From: Amycolatopsis pithecellobii
Lineage (GTDB): Bacteria; Actinomycetota; Actinomycetes; Mycobacteriales; Pseudonocardiaceae
Assembly: GCF_009707865.1 (NCBI RefSeq)
Contig: NZ_WMBA01000022.1
Coordinates: 40,196-104,195 of the forward strand
Length of the DNA: 64,000 nucleotides
Reading direction: 5' to 3'
Under the pieces are notes generated by a model. It was not told the DNA's origin. It worked only from the letters and a program-made list of their open reading frames with translations, and ran no database searches. This document shows positions 9,497-18,903 of the stretch, piece after piece. Numbering within the stretch: position 1 is the stretch's first letter; each line of letters begins with the position of its first letter. Position numbers and translations under genes: made by a program.

Positions 9497-9922
9497 TCAG
9501 GCGCGGGTAAGTGCCAGCACCGGAATCGTTCGGACTCCGGCCAACTTGTCGACGTAGTCGGCGAAGAACGGGGCCTGGTCGGTTTGCTTCTTCCAGACCC
9601 GCTCTCGCTCGGCACCGGTCAACTCCCGGACCGACACCGGATAAGTCGCCGAGGCTGTCTCGACGGTGCCCGTTCCGGCGGCGGTCAGGTTCCGGTACCA
9701 CTGCGGACTGGTCGGCTGGCCTCCGTTGGTACCGAATACATAGACCGTGTTCGCGTCGTCGGCGTCGACCAGGCACACCACCGGATGCACGTACTCACGG
9801 CCGCTGGACCGGCCACGATGATGCAGGATCACCACAGGCACACCTTCGAGATGCCCACCGACCCGGCCGCCGCTAGCGCGAAACTCAGCAATGACCTGTT
9901 GGTTCAAATCGATATCGCTCAT
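9497..9922 (-). CDS. Deazaflavin (F420)-dependent nitroreductase family protein, Ddn-like
   Basis: Small split-barrel protein of 141 aa in the Ddn/DUF385 family, which use F420H2 or other flavins to reduce quinones and nitro compounds. Family features are VVILHHRGRSSGREYVHPV, VFGTNGGQPTSPQWYRNL and the C-terminal PVLALTR. It is monocistronic, with its own terminator at 9368. Proteins of this family are frequent in actinobacteria; the physiological substrate cannot be deduced. Confidence 0.88.
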   Translation of the reverse strand: MSDIDLNQQVIAEFRASGGRVGGHLEGVPVVILHHRGRSSGREYVHPVVCLVDADDANTVYVFGTNGGQPTSPQWYRNLTAAGTGTVETASATYPVSVRELTGAERERVWKKQTDQAPFFADYVDKLAGVRTIPVLALTRA

Positions 9923-10900
9923 CGTTGTTTCCTCTCGACTTCGTGTGAGATTGGTTGTGACCGAATTGGTCAGGCACTAACCGGATTCGCCCGGATCTGA
10001 TGTCTCCCAGCGAATCTGCTGACGTCTCGATGTGTCGATCCGGTCCGAGAACCACCGGCCTGGCGTCGGACAGGCCAGCGGGCGCACGAAGTCGACAGCT
10101 CCTGTGATAGGGAGAATCATCTAGACGTTCCTGATCAAGAGATGCACGCCTGAAAAGGCTTGAATCAGCAAATTGTCCGCACCTGTGCAGAACGAGTGCT
10201 GCTACGGATGATTACCTACACATCCAGCGAGGGCCGAGCGCACTGCCGTCCATCGAGGCCGACAGCCGACAGGTCAGTGTTCTGTCGCCGCGTCGAAGCT
10301 CGGCATCGTCCTCTTCGGACAGAAGAGTGGCACTGCCGCCCGGCAGTCGGTTCATATCGGAGGACAGCCCTACAACAGCTCGATTGCCGGACCCTAGCCG
10401 CCGACAGCACAATCCACACCTCGTTCGCCTCCGGCTACTCGCGCGCGAACTCCGACAGGGCGAGCTGGACCTGGGAGCGACATCGTCACGGCCTTCTCCT
10501 GGGATCGGATAATAGTTGCTTGGTAAAGCATCTATCCCTGTGGTCTGCTTCGTCAAGCTTCCCGACGGTGTGTGTGACTTATGGGGCAAACTCACTATGA
10601 TGTTGGTACCGCCTATCCCTAATATGAGGGTGGCTTGGTGCGGCGTCAGTGGCCGCAGCGCCCAAGCGAAACTGGCGCGGGCACCGGACGACAACGCCGA
10701 CCGCCGGGTCACCGCGGTGCTGCGCTACCTGGACGACAACCGCCGGAAGTAGCGGTTTCTGGCCGCGCCGCCGAGCTGGAGAACCCACCTCGGACACTCC
10801 ATAACCCGTTGCCCGCCAGCGTGTCGTTCCAGCCAGCTACCCTGTTTTCCGGCCAGCCAGTGGGATTTCGGGTGGCCCGACGTTCTCCTAGGTTCACCTC
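9923..10900. other. Long intergenic region, no recognised gene
   Basis: This 978-bp stretch lies between the Ddn-like gene and the secreted hydrolase. A short plus-strand frame ending at 10752 (tail VTAVLRYLDDNRRK) looks like the C-terminus of something, but I could not place it. No RNA gene or insertion-sequence end was identified. Confidence 0.4.
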
Positions 10901-12514
10901 ATGCAATCACAAGAGGACGCTCAGCCCAGGCGGCGCCGCGCCCGCACCGCGCTGAAAGTGGCCGGCATCGTTTCCGTGGCGGCGATCGGCAGTGTCGCTT
11001 TCGCCGCAGTGTCCAACTCGTCGGCACAGACGGCACCGCAGTCTCCGAGCACTTCCGGGCTCGCCTGGGGTCCATGTCCGACCGGGGCGCCGGCGCCCCA
11101 GCAGTGCGCCGAGCTCGAGGTGCCCCTCGACTATCGGGCGCAGGCGCCGGAAAGCCGGAATATCAAGATCGAGGTTTCCCGTATCCCGGCGGCGAAACCT
11201 GAGCGGCGCAAGGGCGTACTGATGCTCAATGGCGGAGGACCGGGCGCCAGCCTCGACGTGCCCACGATGTTCGGCGGGCTGCTGTCCCGGCAGATCCGCG
11301 ACAGCTACGACCTCGTCGCCTTCGACCCGCGCGGTATCGGGCACAGCACGCCGATCGACTGCGGCCGCCAGGCCGACGAGATGATCCGCGACGAGCAGTT
11401 GGAGGTGCTGTCCTTCCCTACAGCCGACGGCTCGATCGACGCCAACGTGGCGTATTCGCACCGGATGGCCGATCAGTGTGCGGCGTTGTCCGGTGATCTG
11501 CTGCCGCACCTGACCACCGCCAACATCGCCCGCGACATGGACCGGATCCGTGCGACGCTGGGTGAGCGCACGGTGTCCTACTACGGCATTTCGTGGGGCA
11601 CCTACCTCGGCTCGATCTACCGCGCGCTGTTCCCGCAGAACGTCGACCGCATGGTGATCGACAGCTCGGTCGACCCGAACGAGCGCGGCTACGAAGACTT
11701 CCGCCTCTTCAGCGGCGCGATGGAAGACCGCTGGCCCGACCTGGCCCGCTTCGGGGTCGCGCAGAAGGACGTTGTGCACCTGGGCGACACCGAAGCCGAC
11801 GTCCGGCGGAACTATCTGGCGATGACCGCCGAGCTCGACCGCACCCCGGTCACCCTTCCCGGGACGAAGGCGCGTATCGACGGCAACTTCATCCGGCTCT
11901 TCACCTGGCAGCTGTCCTACAACGACCACAACCTGACCGCGACGGCCGGGGCGCCGGTCTCACAGCTGGCCTCCCTGTGGCGGGCCGGAAGCAACCTCGC
12001 GGCGCACAAGGCCACCGACGAGGACCGGAACTACCTCACGACCGTGGCCAACGACTTCATCAACGCCGGCGTCCTGCCGGGCCTGCCGCCCGACAACCTC
12101 CTCTCAACGGGCTGGGCGATCAGCTGCGCGGACAAGGCGTGGCCGCGGGACGTGCGGACCTACGCGCACAACACCGCGGCCGACCGGGCCCGCTTCCCCC
12201 TGATGGCGGGTGCGCCGGCAAACGTCGCACCGTGCTCATTCTGGTCGACCCAGCCGCGTGACGCGGAGCCGAAGGTGCAGTCGGTCGGCACGCGCAACGT
12301 GCTCATCCTGCAGAACCGCCGCGATCCGTCGACCCCGTTGCGCGCCGCCCAGGGCATGAAAAAGGCGATGGGGTCCGATGCCGTCCTGGTCGAGGTCGAC
12401 GCCGGCGGGCACGGCGTGCTCGTGCACCCGCAACCGAACTCCTGCGCGATCAGCGCGATGAACAAGTACTTCATGACCGGTGAACTGCCCGCTGGCGACC
12501 TCACCTGTTCCTGA
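10901..12514 (+). CDS. Secreted alpha/beta hydrolase, tripeptidyl aminopeptidase (TAP)-like
   Basis: Exported alpha/beta-hydrolase of 537 aa, similar to the mycelium-associated tripeptidyl aminopeptidases of actinomycetes. The N-terminus has an arginine-rich n-region (RRRRAR) and a hydrophobic segment at about residues 16-36, a signal peptide. The oxyanion region is MLNGGGPGAS. The nucleophile elbow YYGISWGTYLG places Ser231. The C-terminal TAP domain contributes LQNRRDPSTPL (Asp) and AGGHGVLVHP (His), completing the triad. It stands alone, with a terminator-like stem at 12935 some 400 bp downstream. Peptide or ester hydrolysis outside the cell is likely. Confidence 0.9.
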   Translation: MQSQEDAQPRRRRARTALKVAGIVSVAAIGSVAFAAVSNSSAQTAPQSPSTSGLAWGPCPTGAPAPQQCAELEVPLDYRAQAPESRNIKIEVSRIPAAKPERRKGVLMLNGGGPGASLDVPTMFGGLLSRQIRDSYDLVAFDPRGIGHSTPIDCGRQADEMIRDEQLEVLSFPTADGSIDANVAYSHRMADQCAALSGDLLPHLTTANIARDMDRIRATLGERTVSYYGISWGTYLGSIYRALFPQNVDRMVIDSSVDPNERGYEDFRLFSGAMEDRWPDLARFGVAQKDVVHLGDTEADVRRNYLAMTAELDRTPVTLPGTKARIDGNFIRLFTWQLSYNDHNLTATAGAPVSQLASLWRAGSNLAAHKATDEDRNYLTTVANDFINAGVLPGLPPDNLLSTGWAISCADKAWPRDVRTYAHNTAADRARFPLMAGAPANVAPCSFWSTQPRDAEPKVQSVGTRNVLILQNRRDPSTPLRAAQGMKKAMGSDAVLVEVDAGGHGVLVHPQPNSCAISAMNKYFMTGELPAGDLTCS

Positions 12515-12519
12515 CCCAC

Positions 12520-12934
12520 GGCGTCAGAACGTGCAGGCCACCACCGGGGATCCCAGCGCCCAGGCCGGATGCTGGATCGGGCGGGTGTCGGTGGGTGTCG
12601 GTGGACGGCTACAGCGTGCTCGGGTTCTGGGCTTACTCTTCACCTACCGCGTGGACTGGTGTGAGGACGCCGACCTGGTGCTCGGGGTCCACTACCGGCA
12701 CCCCAGTGGGCAGCTCGGTGATTTCATGATCGACCGTGGGGCTTTCCAAGGACTGGGCGACCCCAGCGCGTGACGTGCAGACGAAACATGACCGGCACCT
12801 CGAGAACTGCCCCCCACTGCTGCCGTGCGTGAACTCGGACTTCCCGTACGTGGAGTGGCATCTGACGGCGGGCCGCTTCGGTACCGACTGGGCTGAACCC
12901 GGTATCGAGGGCTGACTCGCAGGGGAGGTAGCCC
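12520..12934. other. Intergenic stretch with an unrecognised small open frame at 12775-12915
   Basis: No gene of known family is visible. A 46-codon GTG frame on the plus strand (12775-12915) encodes a peptide rich in Cys, Trp and Pro, including HLENCPPLLPCVNSDFPYV. It has no clear ribosome-binding site and may be the tail of a lost gene. Confidence 0.35.
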
Positions 12935-12969
12935 GACTGCGGCCGGGGGCGAGGTCCCCGGCTGCAGTC
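12935..12969. terminator. Imperfect 14-bp stem-loop
   Basis: GACTGCGGCCGGGG pairs with CCCCGGCTGCAGTC with one mismatch around a 7-base loop. It lies between the TAP-like gene (plus) and the SDR remnant (minus), so it could end transcription in both directions. Confidence 0.55.
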
Positions 12970-12983
12970 CGTGTGGTCGCGAG

Positions 12984-13620
12984 TTACCGCACGGGGCCCA
13001 GCGAGAAGCCGCCGTCGGCGACGAGTTCCGAACCGGTGGCGAAACGCACCCGGTCGGAGGCGATGAAGGTGATGAACTCGGCGATCTCGTCGGGCTGTGC
13101 CTGGCGGGGAATAGCGAAACTGTCGACGGGAACGAGTTAGTTGGCCTCGGGATCGTTGGCCAGCGGCGTGTCGACGATCCCGGGATGGACGGAGTTGACG
13201 CGGATGTTGTCCCGGGCGAGCTCCCCCGCGGCCGCACGCATGAGCCCGCGCAGGGCCCATTTGCTGCTGCTGTAGGCGACGAGGCCGGGCGCGGCGGCGG
13301 GGCCCGCGATGGAGTTGACGTTGACGATGCCACCGCCGCCACGCTTGCGCATCGACGGGGGGACGGCCCGGATCCCCAGGAGGGCACCGGTCAGATTGGT
13401 CTCGATGACCTTCTGGAATTCGTCGAGCGGAATGGACTCGGTGGTCCCCACGACGAGATAAGCGGCGTTGTTGATGAGCACATCGACGCCGCCGAAGCGG
13501 TTCTCGGCCTGCGTGACGGCGTCCGCCCAGTCGGTGTCGCTGGTGACGTCGAGCGTGACGCCCAGCGACTCGCCCTGGGTTTCGTCGGCGAGCTCCTCGC
13601 CGCCGCCCGCGAGGAGTTCG
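12984..13620 (-). pseudogene. Short-chain dehydrogenase remnant: 5' deletion plus in-frame stop
   Basis: SDR family sequence from about strand 3 onwards: SLGVTLDVTSDTDWADAV, DVLINNAAYLVVGTTES, IVNVNSIAGPAAAPGLVAY (YSSSK active site) and VHPGIVDTPLAND. A TAA codon follows PEAN (13137-13139). The same frame then continues with IPRQAQPDEIAEFITFIASD and ends GGFSLGPVR at 12984, the expected SDR tail. The glycine-rich NAD-binding start (TGxxxGIG) is missing and replaced by the start of a TetR gene on the other strand. Both lesions make function unlikely. Confidence 0.85.
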
Positions 13621-13999
13621 CCCGTTACGGTCTGGCCGGCGCACGAGTCGACCGGATGGCGGAGAACGCGAAGGCCAACAAGCGCGCCCTCTATGGGCAC
13701 TTCGGCACCAAGGAAGAACTCTTCGACTTCGTCGTCGCCCGGAGCCTGCTGGAGTTGGCCGACGCCGCACCCTTCGACGTGGCGGCGATCCGGCGGTACG
13801 CCGGCGCCCTGTTCGACATCCTCGAGGAGCGTCCCACGATCCCGTCGGCCTGCTCGCCATGGTCCTGGCGCTGGTCACCAACTGGACCAGCGCCTCGTGG
13901 TCCTTGCGCGCGCTCGACGACCGGGCCGATCCGGCCACCCCGCCGGCGGATTTCCGGGCCGGCATGATGACCGCCGTCGAAGCGATCACCACGCCGTAG
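13600..13999 (+). pseudogene. TetR family regulator remnant, 5' truncated and frameshifted
   Basis: The frame opens inside a TetR helix-turn-helix: AAAREEFARYG, then VDRMAENAKANKRALYGHFG, then TKEELFDFVV. About ten N-terminal residues are absent. After EERPTIP (near 13842) the homologous reading moves to another frame (VGLLAMVLALVTNWTSAS) and ends at the TAG at 13997-13999. It faces the SDR remnant head to head, as in a regulator/target pair that lost the shared promoter and both 5' ends in one deletion. Confidence 0.8.
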
Positions 14000-14011
14000 C
14001 TCACCGGTCCG

Positions 14012-15442
14012 TCAGCGCTGGATGGACTTCGTCTCGAGGAATTCCTCCAGCCCGTACCGGCCGAGCTCCCGGCCGTTGCCGGACTGCCGGTACCCGCCGA
14101 AGGGCGCCAGCATGTTGAACTTCGCCCCGTTCACGTCGACCTGGCCGGTCCGCAGCCGGCGGGCGACGGACAGCGCGTGCTCGTCCTCGCCGAACACCGC
14201 GCCCGCCAGCCCGTAGATCGTGCTGTTCGCGACCTCGACCGCCTCGTCCTCGGAGGTGTACGGGATCACCGCCAGCACCGGCCCGAAGACCTCTTCCTGG
14301 GCGAGCTCGGAGTCCGGCGCCACCCCGGTGAAGATCGACGGCTTCACGTAGGCGCCCGGCTTCAGGTCCTCGAGGCTTTCCGGGCCACCGAACACCAGCT
14401 TCGCGCCGTCCGCGATCCCGCGCTCCAGATAACCCGCCACGCGATCTCGTTGTGCCGCCGAAGACATCGGGCCGATCTGCGTCTTCTCGTCCACCGGATC
14501 GCCCACGACATACGTCGCGGCGGCGGCGACCAGCATTTCCACGATCTCCGCCTGTTTCGCGGCCGGGACAAGCATGCGGGTCCACGCGTTGCACGACTGG
14601 CCGCCGTTCTGCCACGCGGCGCCGAGCCCGGTCTCGACCGCCACGGCCAGATCGGCGGATTCGAGCACGACGTTGGCCGACTTGCCGCCGAGTTCCAGCG
14701 CGACCCGCTTCACCGTCTCGGCGGCGACGACCGAGACCCGCTTCCCGGCGCGCGTCGAACCGGTGAACGACACCATGTCCACGCCGGGATGTGCCGCGAG
14801 TGCCTCACCGACGACTGGTCCCGTACCGTACACGACGTTATATACCCCGGCCGGGACACCGGCCTCGGCCACCGCCTCCGCGAGGATCGCGGCCGTGCGC
14901 GGCGCGACTTCGCTCGGCTTCAGCACCACGGTGTTCCCGGCCAGCACGGCGGGCGCGACCTTCGCGACGATCTGGTGCAACGGATAGTTCCACGGCGTGA
15001 TCGCGGCGACCACCCCGATCGGCTCCTTCACCACCAGCGAGTTGCCGATCTCCTCCTCCCACGGGAACGTCTCGGCGAGCTCGGCAACCGTGCGCGACGA
15101 CGCGACCGGCATCCGAGCCTGTACCTTCCGCGAAAAGACGATCGGCGCGCCCATTTCCGTCGTGATCGACGTCGCGATGTCGTCCGCGCGTTCCTTGAGC
15201 GCGGCGGATATCCGCCGCACGGCGGCAACCCGTTCGGCCAGCGGCGTGGCCGACCACTCGCGGAACGCGTCTTGTGCCGCGCGGACGGCCGCGTCGACGG
15301 TCCCGGCGTCTCCGGCGGGTACCGCGGTCACGACCCGGCCGGTCGCCGGGTCGGCGACCTCGATCGTGCCGTCGTGGGCGGCGACGCGTCGGCCACCGAT
15401 CCAATGGGTGAGCTCGAGCCGCCCGGCTGCGGTCATCGTCAT
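14012..15442 (-). CDS. Aldehyde dehydrogenase family protein
   Basis: NAD(P)-dependent aldehyde dehydrogenase of 476 aa. Landmarks are ITPWNYPLHQIVAKVAPA, VLKPSEVAP, SFTGSTRAGKRVS, the catalytic base region LELGGKSANVV and the active-site cysteine in NGGQSCNAWTRM. The C-terminal GGYRQSGNGRELGRYGLEEF is typical. It lies 24 bp downstream of the alcohol dehydrogenase gene on the same strand, so the pair probably oxidises an alcohol to an acid through its aldehyde. Confidence 0.93.
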   Translation of the reverse strand: MTMTAAGRLELTHWIGGRRVAAHDGTIEVADPATGRVVTAVPAGDAGTVDAAVRAAQDAFREWSATPLAERVAAVRRISAALKERADDIATSITTEMGAPIVFSRKVQARMPVASSRTVAELAETFPWEEEIGNSLVVKEPIGVVAAITPWNYPLHQIVAKVAPAVLAGNTVVLKPSEVAPRTAAILAEAVAEAGVPAGVYNVVYGTGPVVGEALAAHPGVDMVSFTGSTRAGKRVSVVAAETVKRVALELGGKSANVVLESADLAVAVETGLGAAWQNGGQSCNAWTRMLVPAAKQAEIVEMLVAAAATYVVGDPVDEKTQIGPMSSAAQRDRVAGYLERGIADGAKLVFGGPESLEDLKPGAYVKPSIFTGVAPDSELAQEEVFGPVLAVIPYTSEDEAVEVANSTIYGLAGAVFGEDEHALSVARRLRTGQVDVNGAKFNMLAPFGGYRQSGNGRELGRYGLEEFLETKSIQR

Positions 15443-15466
15443 CCTTTCCTCGGCGAGAAACGCAGA

Positions 15467-16582
15467 TCAGTACACGATCAGGCCACGCAGGTTGCGCCCC
15501 GCGTGCAGGTCGTCGAAGCCTTCGGCGACCTGGTCCAGTGAGTAGCGGGTGGTGACCAGCTCCTCGAGCTTGAGCCGCCCTTGCCGCCAGAGTTCCAGCT
15601 GGGCGGGGATATCGGCGGTCGGTGCCGACGCTCCGAAAAGCGAGCCCTGCAGCCGCTTCTGGTAGAGCACCAGTTCCATCAGCGGGATGTCGTCCTCGCG
15701 GGACCGCACGTCCCCGAGACCGACCACGACGCAGGTGCCGCCCTTGCGGATCGCCCGAACCGCCTGGCCGACATGCGAGCCCAGGGTCACGCCGACCGCG
15801 ACGATCGCCGAATCCGCCCCCTGGCCGCCTGTGAAGGAGCGGGCGAGTTCGGTGGCCTCGGCGATGTCGGCGACCGCGTGCGTGGCCCCGAACTCGAGCG
15901 CCGCCTGGCGTTTGAACCCGACCGGGTCCACCGCGATGACTACCGCCGCGCCGGCCTGCGCGGCCCCCTGCACGGCGTTGATGCCGATCCCGCCGACGCC
16001 CATCACGATCACCACCTGCCCGGGCCGGACCTGCGCCGAGTTCACCGCGGCACCCCACCCGGTGCCGACCCCGCATCCGGTCAGGCACGCGATGTCGAGC
16101 GGGATGGCGGGATCGATCTTGACCGCCGACGCCGTCGAAACGGTGGTGTACTCGCAGAACGTGGACAGCCCGCACATCTGCCCGACCGGCTGCCCGTCAA
16201 GGGAAAGCCGGAACGAGGACGGGTCGTCCCAGCGCGCGTTGGTGCCTAGTGCCGCGCCGAGCTCGCACAGGTTCTGCATGCCGCGCGCGCACCACTGGCA
16301 CCGCCCGCACACGGGCAGGAACGAGAACACCACGTGATCGCCCTCGGCGAAGCCCGCCGTGCCGGGACCGACCGCGTCCACCACCCCGGCCCCCTCGTGC
16401 CCACCGGCGAACGGCAGGATCGCCACCTTCTGGTCGCCCTTCGCGTGGTGGTCATCGGAATGGCATAGCCCGGAGGCCACCATCCGCACCCGGAGTTCCC
16501 CGGGGCGCGGATCGTCCACCTCCAGTTCCACCACTTCGAATCGGCCGGGGACTTCGCGCAGTACCGCGCCTCTCGTCAACAC
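15467..16582 (-). CDS. Zinc alcohol dehydrogenase, NDMA-dependent (Rxyl_3153-like) type
   Basis: Medium-chain zinc dehydrogenase of 371 aa. GLCHSDDHHAKGD and GGHEGAGVVDAVG carry the catalytic-zinc ligands. CGRCQWCARGMQNLC is the structural-zinc loop. GVGGIGINAVQGAAQAGAA is the nucleotide-binding motif. The insertion around ARWDDPSSFRL and the overall pattern match the actinobacterial NDMA-dependent group, whose members hold NAD tightly and pass electrons to an unusual acceptor. It is paired with the aldehyde dehydrogenase at 14012 and follows the HyuA/HyuB genes. Confidence 0.88.
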   Translation of the reverse strand: MLTRGAVLREVPGRFEVVELEVDDPRPGELRVRMVASGLCHSDDHHAKGDQKVAILPFAGGHEGAGVVDAVGPGTAGFAEGDHVVFSFLPVCGRCQWCARGMQNLCELGAALGTNARWDDPSSFRLSLDGQPVGQMCGLSTFCEYTTVSTASAVKIDPAIPLDIACLTGCGVGTGWGAAVNSAQVRPGQVVIVMGVGGIGINAVQGAAQAGAAVVIAVDPVGFKRQAALEFGATHAVADIAEATELARSFTGGQGADSAIVAVGVTLGSHVGQAVRAIRKGGTCVVVGLGDVRSREDDIPLMELVLYQKRLQGSLFGASAPTADIPAQLELWRQGRLKLEELVTTRYSLDQVAEGFDDLHAGRNLRGLIVY

Positions 16583-16613
16583 TGCAGCGCCACTTTCGCC
16601 GGTGACAAGGGAA

Positions 16614-16907
16614 TCAATCCTGCGCGGACAGCGAGGCGGCCCGGGTCAGCACGTCGGCCCTGGCGACGACCTCAGTGCGCAGCGCCGTACCGCAGGAGGG
16701 ACACAGCAGCTGCCGGAACTCGACGTCTTCGTCGACCACCGGCGGTTCCGGTACCTGCACGTGCGGTCCGGCGAGGGGGACGTCGCCGGTAAGCAGCACG
16801 GCCCGGTGCAACGGCGGCTCACCCGGCGCGGCCAGCACGGTCGCGCAGTGGACGCAGGAGAAGGTCCCGCCGGCGTCGTAGCCGACGTTGTCGTCGAAGC
16901 GATTCAC
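16614..16907 (-). CDS. Small zinc-ribbon protein, acetone carboxylase gamma-like subunit
   Basis: A 97-aa protein with two CxxC pairs (FSCVHCATVL and LLCPSCGTAL), giving a zinc-ribbon. Its position directly after HyuB, overlapping as GTGA, matches the gamma subunits of acetone/acetophenone-carboxylase-type complexes. GTG 16907 is taken as start because of that overlap; the longer open reading frame upstream lies inside hyuB. It probably binds the HyuA/HyuB pair as a third subunit. Assignment rests on context, size and cysteines rather than long similarity. Confidence 0.7.
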   Translation of the reverse strand: MNRFDDNVGYDAGGTFSCVHCATVLAAPGEPPLHRAVLLTGDVPLAGPHVQVPEPPVVDEDVEFRQLLCPSCGTALRTEVVARADVLTRAASLSAQD

Positions 16908-18901
16908 CGCCGGCTCCCTTCGGGCTGGGGCGACGCGGCGGCGAGCCGCGCGTCCCGGATTTCCTGCCGCTTCGCCAACGTGCCTTCCACGTCGAGCCGG
17001 CCGTCGTCCGAGGTCACCACCCCGTACACCGCGGAGGCGGCCACGGCGCTGACCTTCCCGGCCCGGAGATCGGCCTCGACCAGCGCCGGCTCCCGGTGCA
17101 GCGGGTCGCCGTATCCACCACCGCCCTGCCACGCCATGTAGTAGGCATCATCCTGCCCCAGATAGGTTTCCAGGTGCGGTGGCATCGGCTCCCGCTCCCC
17201 CGCGATCTCGTCGAGACTGGTCGCCATCTGGCCGGCGGCGAACCGGTCCCGCACGTCCGAAGCACGGATCGCCATGTCCAGCTGGGTGTTCGCCGGGTAG
17301 CCCCCGGAGATGCCGGACGACTGCGGAACCGCTTTGCCACCACCGGAAACGACCAGGTGCAACGCCGGCGCGGCACTGCGGTGCATGACGAAGCACGATG
17401 AACCACCTACGCCGCCACGGTACCGCCCCGGCCCGCCCGAATCCGGCTCCTCCCGCCGCCACAGGTACAGGACCGGATAACTGAACTCGGTCATCTCGAC
17501 ATCGGGAATGCGCCCCATCGGAGCGGCGGCCATTCCGCCGGTGTCGACGCCGTCCTGGTCGGTCCGCGCGCCGAAGCCGCCGGCCATCGCGTCGCCCACC
17601 ATGCTGACGAACGGCGCGCCGCGTTGGTCGAGCCCGGCGAGCAGGGCGAGATCCCAGGAGCCGAGGCACACCCCGGTGACGTTGGCGCGGCTCTCCTCGC
17701 GAGTGTCGAGCATGCCGCCGAGACACTCGGCCACGACGTTCAGGGTCGCCCAGGCCGAGGCCACCGAGCCCTTACTGATGCCGGCCGGGAAGGTGCAGTC
17801 GTTGATCGAACCGGGTTCGCTCGTGATGTCGATGCACCGGAACACCCCGGCCGGGGCCCAGGCCATGTCGCCGCACAGCGCGGTGAGGATGACCGGGGTC
17901 ATGCCCCCGCGCACGCCCGCGTGCGTGCAGTTGATCAGGCCGTCGGCCTGTGGGTCGGTGCCGGTGAAGTCGAAATGCATGCGGTCGCCGCGCTTGGTCA
18001 GCTTCAGCCTGATGCGGTAGAGGGTTTCGTCGCCTTCGCGGGCCGAGTCCTGATAGGCGACGGCGGACCACTCACCGTCCGGAATGGACTCGAGCTTGTC
18101 GCGCACCCGCCGCTCTGTGTTGTCGAGGATGCGCCGCATGACGGCCTTGACCGTGGTGGCGCCGTAGCGCTCCACCAGCTCGTTCAACCGCTCCTGCGCC
18201 ATGTGGTTCGCCCCGATCTTGGCGCGCAGATCGAGCCCGACGAGCGCGGGTATCCGGCTACGCCGCAGCCACACATCCTCGATGTCGCTACGCAGCACGC
18301 CGCCCTCGACGATCTTCACCGGCGGGGTCGGCAGCGACTCCCAGAAGACGTCGGTGGACTTGACCGACCAGCTGCCGGGCGACACACCACCGAGGTCGAC
18401 CTGGTGCGCGACCGCACCGGTCCAGGCGAACAGTTCGTCGCCGACGAAGAGAGGCGCGAACAGCGCGGTGTCGTTCTGGTGCAAGCCGCCGCCGACCCAC
18501 GGGTCGTTGCACAGGAACATGTCGCCGGGACCGATGCCGGGATTGGCGGCCCGGTTCTCGAGCGTCCATTTCACCGCCATGTCCATCGCGGCGCACAGCG
18601 CCGTGTTGTACAGGCCTATCTCGACCTCGTCCCCGATCTCGTCCATGATCACGAAGTTGAAGTCGTTGCAGTCGGTCACGATGACCGAACCGGACATCCG
18701 CTTGATCGCCTCCCCCATCTCGTGGGTGATCGACTCCAGGCGGTGCCGCACGACTTCGTAGGTGAGCGGATCGACGACGGCAAGGTCCGCCTCGGCCACG
18801 TCGTGCAGCCGGACGTGCTCGCCGGCGATTTCGCGGAGCCGGGCGGCGGGGGTGGGCCGGTACGCGAACTTCTCCGACCCGGGAACGGGAGTGACGGGCA
18901 T
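16904..18901 (-). CDS. Hydantoinase B/oxoprolinase family protein
   Basis: Large subunit (665 aa) of the HyuB class. Recognisable segments are DPLTYEVVRHRLESITHEMGEA at the start, GDMFLCNDPWVGGGLHQND, HQVDLGGVSPGSW and the C-terminal GGGGYGDPLHREPALVEADL. Family members hydrolyse hydantoins/oxoproline or, in carboxylases, carry out the carboxylation step. The start MPVTPVPG at 18901 lies two bases after the HyuA stop. With HyuA (ATPase-like) and the zinc-ribbon protein it forms a three-subunit set. Ketone carboxylation is inferred; hydantoin or lactam hydrolysis remains possible. Confidence 0.9.
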   Translation of the reverse strand: MPVTPVPGSEKFAYRPTPAARLREIAGEHVRLHDVAEADLAVVDPLTYEVVRHRLESITHEMGEAIKRMSGSVIVTDCNDFNFVIMDEIGDEVEIGLYNTALCAAMDMAVKWTLENRAANPGIGPGDMFLCNDPWVGGGLHQNDTALFAPLFVGDELFAWTGAVAHQVDLGGVSPGSWSVKSTDVFWESLPTPPVKIVEGGVLRSDIEDVWLRRSRIPALVGLDLRAKIGANHMAQERLNELVERYGATTVKAVMRRILDNTERRVRDKLESIPDGEWSAVAYQDSAREGDETLYRIRLKLTKRGDRMHFDFTGTDPQADGLINCTHAGVRGGMTPVILTALCGDMAWAPAGVFRCIDITSEPGSINDCTFPAGISKGSVASAWATLNVVAECLGGMLDTREESRANVTGVCLGSWDLALLAGLDQRGAPFVSMVGDAMAGGFGARTDQDGVDTGGMAAAPMGRIPDVEMTEFSYPVLYLWRREEPDSGGPGRYRGGVGGSSCFVMHRSAAPALHLVVSGGGKAVPQSSGISGGYPANTQLDMAIRASDVRDRFAAGQMATSLDEIAGEREPMPPHLETYLGQDDAYYMAWQGGGGYGDPLHREPALVEADLRAGKVSAVAASAVYGVVTSDDGRLDVEGTLAKRQEIRDARLAAASPQPEGSRR

Positions 18902-18903
18902 GG

